A stretch of 64,000 bases of DNA, from the NCBI RefSeq assembly GCF_000143535.2, contig NC_037325.1:1905744-1969743 (forward strand). The letters are read 5' to 3'. Below, in pieces: positions 24,900-35,584 of the stretch. The stretch comes from Botrytis cinerea B05.10. Lineage: Eukaryota; Ascomycota; Leotiomycetes; Helotiales; Sclerotiniaceae. Numbering within the stretch: position 1 is the stretch's first letter; every line of letters begins with the position of its first letter. A model generated the notes under the pieces. That model saw only the letters and a list, made by a program, of their open reading frames with translations. It made no database searches and had not been told where the DNA came from. The position numbers were made by a program, and so were the translations under genes.

Positions 24900-25100
24900 C
24901 TTTTATTCTCTCTTTTATTATCTCTCTTATTATCTTTCTAATTCTCTTTCTAATTCTCTCTCTTATTCTCTTTCTTATTCTCTCTCTTATTCTCTTTCTT
25001 ATTCTCTTTCTAATTCTTTTTCTTATTTTCAGATTCTAATTCTCTTTCTAATTCTCTTTCTTATTTTCACATTCTAATTCACATTCTAATTCAGATTCTA
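24900..25100 (+). repeat. Pyrimidine-rich imperfect repeat, right half
   Basis: TTATTCTCTCTTTCTAATTC-type units; continuation of the tract at 17600-17838 beyond the retrotransposon. Confidence 0.75.
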
Positions 25101-25720
25101 ATTCAGATTTTAATATTAAAAAACGTTTAAGGCAATTGTGTTTAAGGCATTTATACTCCTTACTTATTAATACACTTTTGAATATATCTCCTTGTAATTT
25201 AATCTATTCAATTTATTAATTCTATTATTATTATAAAGCTTATTTTAAAATTAATTAAATTATTAAAAAGCTTTCAATTGCTTTAATTTAATTATTTCTT
25301 TTTCAATTAAATTTCTTTTTTTTAAGGTTGTGTATTGAATTTTATGAAATCTATTATTCTATTTGATTGGAACAATCCTACTTTAGTGTTGATATATTAT
25401 TTATAATTAATTAGAAGGGGGTTTCGGCTGAAACAATTTTGTTTTAGTATTGATATATTATTTCTCATTAATTAGAAAGGGTTTTATGAATTTACAAATA
25501 TAAAAATGGTATATTATATAAATATATGATTATATAATATATCAATATTTTTCCATTTCGTTTGTTTTTATGAATTCAAGATATTATACTTGTAATTTAA
25601 AATTATACACAATTTTGCTTTGCATATATAGTTTTGCTTCGCATATACAGTTTTGCTTTCAAAATACAGTTTATATTACTAATCATAGCTTATACATTAT
25701 AATTTAAAACCAGCAATCTC
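25101..25720. other. AT-rich spacer, no gene
   Basis: Mostly A/T. Includes three near-identical pieces AGTTTTGCTT / ACAGTTTTGCTT at 25615-25665. Nothing coding. Confidence 0.4.
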
Positions 25721-26280
25721 CACTAAGGTAGTTACATCTTTTTGCATTGAACAATATAGCTGAACTTACGTAATCCATACATCGGCGCTGTCATTTCCAA
25801 CTCAAATGGCCTGTATCCCCTGTCTATATCCCGGAGTTGTTGTAAGAGGAACAGTATTAGTTCCATTTCGATTCTCACTGTGTGCCCTTCTGGCATTTGG
25901 AGCCTTTGATGGCAAAGCTTTGCTCAACAAGCCGTGAAAATAGACAATACAAGTGATCGAAGTGCTCGTGCAAGGTCTTGCATGTGATTAAAGAGTTTCT
26001 GTATATAGTGTCCCCTGTGTGTTGTAGGGTCTTGGTTACTCTGGGAATAGGGTGAATTGGGACTGCGATCGGCCGTGGTGGACTTCTGAATCTCTGATTG
26101 CTATGTCTGTGATTTCTCGCTGTGTTATGTATAATCTTGTAAACTTTTTCTAAAACGAAATTTACTAGGTAATCGATTGTGATGTTTGCTGGAAGAGCGA
26201 TCTCTTGTTGTAGTCATTGTGAGTGGAAACTGTTGAAAAGTTTGCGTTTTATCGCTATTTATATACAGATAACGAAATCT
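25721..26280 (-). other. Possible small minus-strand gene, not resolved
   Basis: On the minus strand a TATA box (TATATAAATAGCG) at about 26258-26270 precedes an ATG at about 26215 that opens MTTTRDRSSSKHHNRLPSKF. The coding-like text then continues in a second frame (NHRHSNQRFRSPPRPIAVPI ... HFDHLYCLFSRLVEQSFAIK). A third frame begins MPEGHTVRIEMELILFLLQQ. Composition is not RIPed. I could not find introns that join the three pieces cleanly, so this is either an unresolved multi-exon gene or a frame-shifted relic. No family recognised. Confidence 0.25.
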
Positions 26281-27030
26281 CGGCTTAGGATCACAATTCC
26301 CTGCCGTCGTTCTTGGCTTTGTGGCCAGCTGTGATTGAAGGTGTGCTGACCTGACGTGCGGCGCGTTTCTAATTGCACGTCGTAACCTTCGCTTTCCTAT
26401 GTGGGTTGCTATCTTGCATCTCCAAGCTTAGGTTTCTATCTTAAATTGATGTCAATCACTCCAAATGTTTGAGCTCGGGAACGCACGTAGTTGGTATGGT
26501 GTAGACCAGATTTGTGTAGCTGGGACGGAATGGTCACGGATACGTTTCTGAGGAGGGACGAGGACGTGCTCGTAATATGAGAGGAGGGCTTTTGACTGCG
26601 TATCGACAGTGTCAGAGAAGTCGGATACAGGGGCAGGAACGTGCTTGATGGGTTCCGGAATGCGAGTGATTGGTGACAATACACCAAGGGAACCAACAGG
26701 AGATTGTATCACAAGCTCTTGATTTGTGAAGTGCAAGCGTGGTGAACGTATTTAGTTGTTAGAAACCGAGTACATGAAGCAGTCAAGGTAAACTTCTGGC
26801 GCTTCCAAATCAGAAGGCATCAAGTGCTCGAAAATACCGACTTGGAAGACAACAGCGACGATTAAGCAGCATTGGTTGATTCAAAATCACAATCCGAATC
26901 AACTGTTGGGGCCTGGTAGAACATTTTAACGACATGCCCAGGTCGGGAAGTCGTAAGTGCTTTAACGTCACACCGCTGACGATTCAGTTTCCCGACGACG
27001 ACGTACATTTCGACTGGGTAGTTTCATCGT
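26281..27030. other. Normal-GC region with unsupported frames
   Basis: A 94-codon minus frame at 26452-26736 starts MHFTNQELVIQSPVGSLG and looks protein-like, but no neighbouring exon or family was identified. Otherwise nothing. Confidence 0.25.
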
Positions 27031-27039
27031 TCACGTCAG

Positions 27040-28346
27040 AAAATTATTAGGTTTCGGGAACGAGATTAACGCCAATGAATTTTTGGTTAGATGGTGCATG
27101 ATGAACCTTCGGCATGAGAGCGATGTTATGAGGACAGAGGGACAGAATTGAGAAGATTGGAGAATGGCTCGGAAGCCGTCGTCCTTTACAGGGCCTAATT
27201 CTATGGCGGAATCGCGAAGATGAATCCTGGGAACAACATCGTGTAACCACAGGAGAACAAGCAGAAGATGCAAGTCAGATTTTCTTTGCTGTCGAACGGT
27301 CTGATGAGTGCGTACACACGTCTCCAAACTCCGGGAATGACCATCTCGAAAACGACGAGATTTGTAACGGCGCTGCTTCCGCCACAAGCTGTGTTCATCT
27401 TGAGACCGGAAAGCTATTATTTGGCGCTAAGCTGATACACCCGAAGACCCAAAACTCCAACCAACCAATTAGAGATGACATTTGACTAAAATCATTGATC
27501 TGACCGAGAAGAGCCGACGGGGAGAGAAGCGCGTTTGAAAGTATTGTCTTCCTAAGGAACACGAATTGTGCATGCAAACCGGAATGAGTGACTGTCAGCA
27601 TCAATTTGAGGGAAAAAGCATTCCGGATCGAGGACGAAAGGTTCCGGGATGAGTGCACTTGAAAACACAGCAAGTTGTATCTTCTTGGATTTTGCATTCG
27701 TGCATGTGGACAGCTTGGGAAATTCATTAGACTTGTCGATCTAAGATCTCCTGTAACTGTCTAATAACACGAGCAGACTGTTCTCCAGATGGCTTACTGG
27801 GCTTGTTTCCTGGATCATAGTTAACTGAATCCTCAACAGCAGCACAAGCTCTCTTCCGGGAAGGTTCTGCCATATACGCAATCAATTGAACTTCTGGATC
27901 ATCCGATTCTGAGTCAGAATCAAATGGTTCCGGTAACACTGACCTACGTCGGTTCAGATGCGTGAATTGATGCGAAATAACCTTGTCCTTTCTGGCAGAA
28001 GGTTTGTGGTTTCCGAATACGCATTTGGGAGCGAAATCCTACTTAGGAACAATATTGGACTTATGATAAATGGAAGGATAGTTGAAGAGCAGCTCGGAAG
28101 AAACGTAATGTGAAAAAGGCTTGGTGTACCCCACCCCGAGAGAGCTTGAAGTGCTTGTAGATCATCTGCATTTGAAGTTGCGTTTGAGGAGGTTTGAGAC
28201 AGCGTCTCAACAGGCGAAATCCGACCACCCGACATGAGAGGTTTTTGGTAGTGGGGACATATGTGGTCGGAAGAACCTTCCGGAACTACACCAAGTGTTG
28301 GGTAATATGAGGGCTTCTTATGGTTGGAAGTATGAAGCAGGTTCAA
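27040..28346 (-). pseudogene. Degenerate or unresolved multi-exon coding region, unknown family
   Basis: A first frame opens at 28346 (MNLLHTSNHKKPSYYPTLGV). A second is open on the minus strand from about 28044 to 27727: DFAPKCVFGNHKPSARKDKV, then an acidic DSDSESDDPEVQLIAYMAEP and RVIRQLQEILDRQV before a stop. A third piece reads KIQLAVFSSALIPEPFVLDP near 27690-27600, and a fourth reads VFEMVIPGVWRRVYALIRPF near 27370-27300. GT-AG candidates between pieces 1 and 2 (intron of about 80 bp ending CCTAAGTAG) do not give matching phases, so the order is frame-broken. Base composition is normal, not RIPed. I do not recognise the family. Confidence 0.3.
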
Positions 28347-29179
28347 GTAAGTGATTTCCTCGATTTCCCATTGCTATATTATCCAAGTTGATTTAAGACC
28401 TTAAACTAATTCTTTGCATTCACAGTATCGCTCTTCAGCATCCGCTAGCGTTCCTGTCGACTTTCGGTACTCGAATGCCACCACAATGCAAATGACCGTT
28501 TCTTTATCTGACTGTGGGTATCACTTATCTGTGTCGAGGGTAGAGTGGTACTTTCAAGATGATATCATCCTTGCCGACTTGTGGTACTGGAATGCCACCA
28601 AAACACATCATCGATCTGTGGCAGAAGGCCAATCCAGTGTTGGATTCTATGTATCACTTGTCTATCTCCCTGGGAGATGCTGATAGAGGTGGAAAACCCT
28701 GTGCTAGTCCTTTTGCACTTGACGGTAAAGAATGATTTCCTTCGGAACTGCCGAAAAAGATACATTCTTGCCGACTTGGCATTGATTACGGGATCCCAGA
28801 AAGACTATCAGCCATATCCAGTCGGCTGGAACAGTCGCGACAAGTACCCGAATAACATCGATGTCGTGGCCGGTAAAGCATCCCGAGCTGTCCCACTCAC
28901 AGAACCATATCACCCTGGCAATCAACCACCTCCTTGGTACCAGCAGCGATGGTAATATGAGACGGGATGATAGACGATCTTTGCTGTCGGTATTACAGTC
29001 AAACCATGGATTTGAGTCATTGAGACCAAACAGTGGTACTACAAATGTCGAATGTAGGTAGTCTCTTGAGTTCACCTGTATTTTTTGTGATCCACAGATT
29101 ATATCACGTAGTTGTGATTGATAGATTAGAACAGTGTGCCATGAATAATATGCAATGTGTTATCTTGCCATCTAATTAT
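28347..29179. other. Intergenic with a short internal near-duplication
   Basis: No supported gene. The phrase CTTGCCGACTTG occurs at about 28570 and 28768, and GTACTSGAATGCCACCAMAA at about 28470 and 28585, so this stretch seems built from diverged short duplications. Frames on both strands overlap. Confidence 0.35.
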
Positions 29180-29347
29180 TCATATCAACGTACCAGTTGG
29201 AACCACGGCCCCCAATCCTGCGAATAGCACTCGACCTTCGTTTCTAAGCACAGCTGCCCCATCAGTACTTTGTTGAAGCCTAGTGATAGTCGAGGTGAAG
29301 TTCGAATTCGAGGCTGAAATACTTCTTGAGGTAGTCAAAGTGGAAGC

Positions 29348-30029
29348 CTATGTAGAACTTCCTGTTGAAGCTCCTGTATTATTTATCGCTTTATCTCCAA
29401 ATGAAACATCGAATGAGTTCCCCATCAAAACTGTCAGCTTTGCGCTTTTAACTACATTTGTAGCATTGAAATTTCCTCTAGTTTTTCCGGCTGTTTGAAG
29501 TGAAGCTAGACTCATGTTCATACCTGTCGTATTAAATAGTAGTTGAGTATATCTATGAGTAGTTGGCGCAATGTCTGGAGGATTTGGCTGTAGATATGTA
29601 GCGAATGCAGATGTGTTCTTTACGTTGATCAGTTCGTAGATTTTTTGACCTCCGATAGTCGTCGTGGTATTCGACGACGTGAGATCGGCTTGCATCCAGT
29701 GAAGAAATTGTGATGTATCACCTCCCACTTTTGCGGGTGGAATATCGGGATCAACCATCATTACTGCGTAGGTACCGCTCATTTTTGTGGCTGTACCAAG
29801 AATAGGAGCATAGGCCGTGTCTGAAAAGTTGTTAGCATACAGTCCCGATACAACTTAGGGAAAGGGGAAGAAGCTTACCGGCTCGTAACATTTGGATTCC
29901 ATTTGTTGCAAGCTTAGAGCCATATGCGACAGTGAGATCATTAGTTGAAGATGGTTCAAACCCAGGTGGTGTGAAAGCTGATGCCCCGCCAGCGAGCGCA
30001 ACAGTGAGTACAGAAACTATACAGAGCAT
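29348..30029 (-). CDS. Secreted PEBP-like protein, 2 exons, 207 aa, tail cut by an in-frame stop
   Basis: Exon 1 is 30029-29879, the intron 29878-29821 (GTAAGC...TTTCAG, 58 bp) and exon 2 29820-29348. The protein starts with a signal peptide (MLCIVSVLTVALAGGASA). A phosphatidylethanolamine-binding fold follows: YAVMMVDPDIPPAK (DPDxP ligand-pocket motif), QFLHWMQADL (H-W anchor) and THRYTQLLF (the xHRY motif). Fungal secreted PEBPs of this type usually end in a Ser/Thr-rich stretch and often a GPI-like tail. Here TAG at 29350-29348 stops translation after GASTGSST. Reading on in the same frame gives 55 more residues, Ser/Thr-rich and then hydrophobic, ending with a TGA at 29182-29180. Biochemical role unproven; lipid or anion binding is inferred from the family. 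Confidence 0.8.
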
Positions 30030-32730
30030 TTTAATGGTAGTTTACGTTTTAGGTTGAATCAAAGTAATGGTAATTGAGAAATTAAGAGAATGACTGAGTT
30101 CATATAGAAGGGTTGAAAGACTGTTCTCGGAAGTATTAAATTGTCACATCACCGCCAAATTATAGAACTCAAAATGCCAAGCTTCGAGCTGACGACTCAA
30201 TTGTGAAACAGCATACCAAGATTGTTCTGGAACACCATGCGTAGCGAATAGATATTCATCGGATATTTTAGCGATTCATAAGATAGACCAAAGTTTTCTG
30301 AAACTACCACCAGGTGTACCCACCGATCAAATTAATAAGCTTCCAAGATATCGAGGTGTAATACCTGAAAAATCATGACATGAAGTAATTAAGTTACCTA
30401 ACAATGGGTCAATAAACCAGCCACGAATTAAAAAGTTACGAGAGTCAGTTGTATTATTTCGACTTTTATTCTTTGAATTTGAATCGAACGATTGAATTAT
30501 CAAAAGGCTTCAATGGCCAATTTCGGTCAGATTTTTCTCCTAGAAATAGCCTGCATATTGCAAAATTACTCTGAAGTTCCAGAATAGAAGCTTAAGTGCT
30601 ACCTAGTACCTATGGAGTTGTGCTCAGATCAATTGCATGAAGAGGAACCCAGAAGACATAGCAAATGCTTGAACACAAGGTCATAGCGCTATGTTGGTGG
30701 CAACTGCTAATTACCGGTTCTGGTGGATCGTCCGACGGTCTTCATCACGTGTCTTAACGTCTACAATAATGTCAAGAGTAATGCTGATACGTGACAACTA
30801 ATATCAAGAGTCCCGAAACTCTGAATTGAAGAGATAAGACTTTATCACACGATGCTGTCGAGTTCTTGACCTATTGTATATCATAGTGTTGAGGAAGGGG
30901 TGACCTTCTATCGTAGTTGCGTCGGTCAGCTAGTTTCACTAGTTTCCGCGGCCAAAAACGGAAAACCACTACAGTCTGAGGAAGATAGCATACTTAGACG
31001 TGTAATACTGTTGATTGCAACGAATATAAAGTTACCTTTATGCATGCTTTATATATCTTAGAGACCCATGCCTGATGATTCGAAGAAGGCTCGCTTTATT
31101 TACAACTTCTGACTGTTTGGTGAGGCATTTTATGAAAAGCATATTAGGAGACTTAGACTTAACGAGTCTATAGAGTGTCGAATCTGCAACGTCTAGGTCA
31201 AGCATTGCATGCATTTTTAGAACAACACAGAGAAATTTCACGGAACTGCTTACCGGTCCTGTAACTAGATGGAATCATTCAAATAGAGAGTAAGCAGGAG
31301 AATCTGGCATCGTTCAAAGTTTTAATCCAGCTTCGCCCCATGAAGATCCATATCAGTTCACGTCTTTATCAAAGTGCATTGACGCTGCACAACTGGTCCT
31401 CTGTGCTCGTGAACCTAACAATGCCTATTTTCTTTCATATTTATATAAGGATGAATTTTCTAGTTATATTTTTGATAATAAATGCTCTTGCCACTAATTT
31501 TCACAGGAAATAGTTTATAGCTCTATACTGGAGAGTATGACTAGCTCCATGATGCCTCAAAAACTCCGCAGTTGACTTATAAAGTTGCTCTCTAAGTGTA
31601 GAAATATAAGAGAAGGGGTAGAGAAACTGAGCACTCAATTTTGCGTGAGTATCTGTAAGGATTGGTCAGACATATGGCCAATTCACTATGAATTTCGAGT
31701 TCCAAAGTTAATTCTCTTGGCTGACATCGGATCTCCGCATCTCGAGAAAATGACAAAGTGAGCGTCTTCAACCGTGCTTATATCTTCAGAAACAACTCGA
31801 TGCGATTGGGCTACTTGTCTAAATATGAGGGCGTCGCCGTTACGCACTCGCTGCTGCTGGATTGCGTCGTCGGCTGATATGCTTGCTCAGTTCTGCGAAC
31901 TATTCTGTTAAAAGTTTGGTATTCTATGTTCCTGAGTAGATCAAGTCCGACGGTCATTATATAGGGTATATTGGTCACATTTAAAGCTCAGAAAAATGAT
32001 TAGTTGTTGTTATCCGGCGTCATCACTTGAAGCAATGTCAAGATCATGACGTAGTCTGAAAATCCCATCTTTGCTAATCTCAGTCACACACCTCCTCTTT
32101 CATGAACTCACAGACGTTGAATAGGGATGTTCAGGGTCTACAAAGTGATATTGATCCCATAGACTGAGACTCACACTTTGTTTTCGAAAGCCAAATCACA
32201 AATGAAAAAGACTCCACCAGAAGGGTCCTTGGAGAGAAAGAAAGTGCCGAATGGATACACAGCTTTCTGTAATTGTAAAATAGTACAGCAAGACAGAGCA
32301 GAAGTAGATTATGCATGATAGTTAAGTTCCGTTACGTAATGAACTCTGAAACCCCCGGTCAATGATGACCTTCCCGAAGCCACATTCTGCTGGCCATCTA
32401 GAAGCCATGCTCAACACTAAGATTACCACAAGATACAAACGTTGTGCAGGTGGTGGTGACCCCCCTAGACATGAAGAAGAACAGGACGGGGCAAAGGAGT
32501 TAGAGTGCTTTCTCAAGACCCTGGTAAGTTGCATGAAAACCCTGAATATAATAATATGGAGACTCGGACCCCCCCCCGGTCTTCCATTGACACAAAAACG
32601 GTTTATACAATAAGCGACAACATGGAATCCGATTTATCGCGGCATCAGAAATACGTGCTTTGTTTTAGTTGACAGGCCTGAAAATATAAGAAACCCAGTA
32701 ACCCAGTATTTACATCTAATTCTTCAATAC
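30030..32730. other. Intergenic, 2.7 kb, no supported gene
   Basis: Upstream of the PEBP gene the first 100 bp look like a normal leader. The rest has moderate GC and only short frames (longest about 83 codons at 32362-32613) without motifs. No tRNA-like B-box was noticed. Confidence 0.4.
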
Positions 32731-33747
32731 TTATTCTTCTGCTTCGGCAACTCCAAGAACCATTCCTCCGTCTGGGTCATCAACCTTCTCGCCTTCCGGA
32801 GGTTTCCCTACCTTGGTTTCCTTCTCAACCTTCTTAGCTTCATCCAGGATCACCTTAACCACGGGTTAGGGCTTAGCGTTGAGCTTCCCAACGTTCACCT
32901 CCTTCCCCGAGGCAAGCCAACTCGGGTCAATAAATGACTCCCTTATCTCAGCAAAGCCCTTCTTCATGTCTTCCCAAATGATTGCGTAAACTGAACTCCG
33001 GGGGCCCAGAGGCTAAGTTCATTCCAGAATGCCTCCTCATCTTTGATTGCAGTCCAAGTCAGGGAGAATGCAATGGCCATAAAGGGACCTGGGCCAGGGA
33101 TCCACCCAATAGCGAACACCATTGCATTCTTGGTGAAATTTTCTATCCAGAAAGTTTTTTCGACAGACTTCCACATCAAGTCAACCCTGTTATGAGCTTT
33201 CTGGATAGCTAGCCAACTAATATCATCGGCATCTCTGTAAGACTTGCTCACTGACACCGTCTTCACCCAATTGTCAGGAACAATTCTAATGAGCTTTCCT
33301 GAATAAGGGTTAACTTTGCGGAATTGACGGGGAATACTGAGCAACTCCACAAGCCCGGTGAAGTCTAGTCCAAGGGTCCGATCCTTCTTTATGCCGAAAC
33401 CTGTCAACTTGTCGGTCTTATAATCCTCAAACTCCGAACCAGCGTGCCAGACGGGCACGGTTCGATCTCTGGCGAAGTTAATCTGCACCCAAGTACTAAG
33501 GTCCGGGTAGTCTTCTGATGCCGAATACGCGATTGGAATATATATAGCGCGAACATGTGCCAGCAGCTGCAGTATAAGAAAAATTAGAAAGGCCGAAAGT
33601 GAGTAGATAGGAAGATAGGAGCATACTAACATCAATCCAAACCCATCTCTCATCCCTTGTAGGCATTGGCAAAACCATGAAGAAGAACTTATCAGGATGT
33701 CTGTAAATCTATAAACCTACTCTCCTACAGCATCACTCAAGCTTACC
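32731..33747 (-). pseudogene. Unknown protein gene, frame-broken and 5' truncated
   Basis: On the minus strand the coding text reads: YEWGDSAE; then, after a 37-bp interval with splice-like ends (33746-33710, too short for a normal intron), IYRHPDKFFFMVLPMPTRDE up to 33631; a proper GT-AG intron at 33630-33567; then 201 codons from LLAHVRAIYIPIAYSASEDY to 32964. A homologous-looking continuation (VYAIIWEDMKKGFAEIRESF) lies in the next frame after a CCCCC run near 33000. It then meets an in-frame TAA (LNAKP-stop) and runs on as VVKVILDEAKKVEKETKVGK to a stop at 32731. The frame before YEWGD is open back to near 33830 but has no start codon and no acceptor, and a dispersed repeat begins about 40 bp further. 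No family recognised; a non-polar segment (AMVFAIGWIPGPGPFMAIAF) is the only marked feature. Confidence 0.55.
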
Positions 33748-34234
33748 TCGGCAGAGTCTCCCCATTCATAGTTCCGAAAGCGATTACCATTTGTGCAGAG
33801 ATTGTGTTCAACGAAGTAGTCATTTTGTTAATGACAAAGGGAATATATTATTATTATAATGTGTATAATGAACATTTGCACAGGGATTTATATTGAATTT
33901 CTTTTCGTCGATAATATTAACTTTGCCACCACAGGGATAGTGCAGAATGACGGAATCTACATAAAAAAGAGATTTCAATCTGAGCAAAATCAAGAAGACC
34001 AGGTGTGAAAGAGACAGAGCAAGATACAATGAGCTCGTAATGTTTTGGTTGGCTTTGGAGTCTTTTTCTTTGGGCACTATTCTGTGGATCTGTAACTGCA
34101 TTTGTTGGACGGATCAAAATGTTGGAGTTAGCACCTTCGTTATCACAGGACAGATTAGTCACCTGATTTGTTCTACGCTAGAAACTTATTAGCTTCGAGC
34201 TAAAATAAGCAATCGAGGACGCGTCTATCTCTAT
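33748..34234. other. Intergenic; includes dispersed-repeat copy 2
   Basis: 33874-33942 carries the inverse copy of 16108-16175. Frames at 33820-34162 minus overlap each other and are not supported. Confidence 0.4.
33874..33942 (-). repeat. Dispersed repeat fragment, copy 2
   Basis: On the minus strand CACTATCCCTGTGGTGGCAA ... GAAAAGAAATTCAATATAAA, matching 16108-16175 with mostly transition differences. It sits just upstream of the truncated end of the pseudogene. Confidence 0.6.
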
Positions 34235-34243
34235 TAATATGTA

Positions 34244-34832
34244 CAGCAAATTACTCTTATACCCCTCAAATATCATTTAATTATTCTCATACCCTAAAAT
34301 TTAGAAATAATTTACTATTATGCTTTTTAAATTCTATGATAAAATCTATAATAGATTCTATAATCAAATGAATAAATTCTAATCTTTTGAAATTAGATTC
34401 TATATTTGAAAAAGATACAAAAATTATAAATTATTTTATTATAGAATCTACTTATCACGGGGCAAAATATAGGTACTAGGTAAGATGTATGATATTCTAC
34501 AAGAATGAAAGAAGGCGCTGGATGAGCGCCGACTATATAGGGTATGAATGCCTAAGGCATCCACAAGACTACGCTGTTGAACCCGTGACACTACTCTATT
34601 ATTATCTATTATAGAATCTATACTTTTAATTATAGAATCTATCCTTCCATTACCTATTATAGAATCTATATTTTTAAAATCTAATCTAAAATGATTAGAT
34701 TCTATAATTTTAGATTAGATTCTACAATAGATTCTATCATAAAATCTAAAAGGCATGAGAATAATTTTTTTTCAAATTTTAAGGCATGAGAGTAATTAAA
34801 TGATATTTGAGGGGTATGAGAGTAATTTGCCG
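34244..34832. mobile_element. Mutator-like MITE, 589 bp, long TIRs, 9-bp TSD
   Basis: Terminal inverted repeats of about 110 bp start CAGCAAATTACTCTTATACC on the left and, reverse-complemented, CGGCAAATTACTCTCATACC on the right. The exact 9-bp duplication TAATATGTA lies at 34235-34243 and 34833-34841. Long TIRs with a 9-bp TSD are typical of Mutator-like (MULE) elements. The inner parts of the arms are made of TATAGAATCTA-type repeats. No coding capacity. A second element is nested inside at 34453-34590. Confidence 0.85.
34453..34590 (+). mobile_element. 138-bp solo LTR (or tiny LTR-like element) nested in the MULE MITE
   Basis: Begins TATCACGGGG and ends AACCCGTGACA, so the termini are an inverted repeat TRTCACGGG/CCCGTGACA of retroviral TG..CA type (the first G changed to A). 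The 5-bp duplication CTACT lies at 34448-34452 and 34591-34595. It has two internal stem-loops: GGCGC-TGGATGA-GCGCC and ATGCC-TAA-GGCAT. Its GC content differs sharply from the surrounding arms. Confidence 0.75.
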
Positions 34833-34841
34833 TAATATGTA

Positions 34842-35584
34842 TGGATGTAGCGTATATCCTCAATTTTATTACCCTAGCACCCAAATACTTTGAGGCGAGA
34901 AAAGCTTTGACTCCCACGTGGCAGCAGTTAAACTCATGTTCTGGGGCGCTGTGACGCGCCAAGACAATGCCGTTGCGAGGAGAGAATCGATAATTAGCAA
35001 CACACACATTTCGTGCTAATCTGCAAAGCATTAGCGGCTTCTCACATTTCAATTTGACATGGGTTCATTAGTCAGATACCGGATCAAAACAACCAACAGA
35101 TCATATCCGGTAGTAAGTAGTTTCAATATAATGAAAATATTTTGTGGCACAATTGTGTGGCCGGTTATTTCCGGGAAAGCTATATTTCAGGGATATTAAT
35201 AGGTCCGGGGAATCTTTCTTATCCTCTTCCGGCACCACAATCGTCTTACTATGCATGAACAAGGTTGTCATCTGTATTAGATTGGTCATTGCTACACAAT
35301 GCTGTTCAATAATATAGAATGAGGCACGGCTTTCAACCACCTGGCAAGACAGTGACACTTTAAATGCAAGTTCTCCTAAATTAAATTATTTCAAACTATT
35401 GGGAATTGCAAAGTAAAGCTTCCCAGTACCCTGTTGAGTTTATTTAGCATATGTTCGGAGATACTCGGCAACTGCCAAAAGGCTGTGCCGCACTCCTCTC
35501 CTTCGAAGCTACTTTACGCCATTCCCGTTCCACCCCATTAACAATTTTTGTCAAGTCTCATACTATCGATTTCTGAATTTAAAA
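34842..35584. other. Intergenic, promoter side of the aminotransferase gene
   Basis: Two minus-strand frames (34702-35052 and 35101-35358) have no motif. The last 100 bp upstream of 35585 are probably the leader of the aminotransferase gene. Confidence 0.4.

Noticed and set aside
26130..26160. Possible eighth copy of the 31-nt hairpin (TATAATCTTGTAAAC TTTTT...)
   Set aside because: The left arm fits but the right arm does not, so it was not counted.
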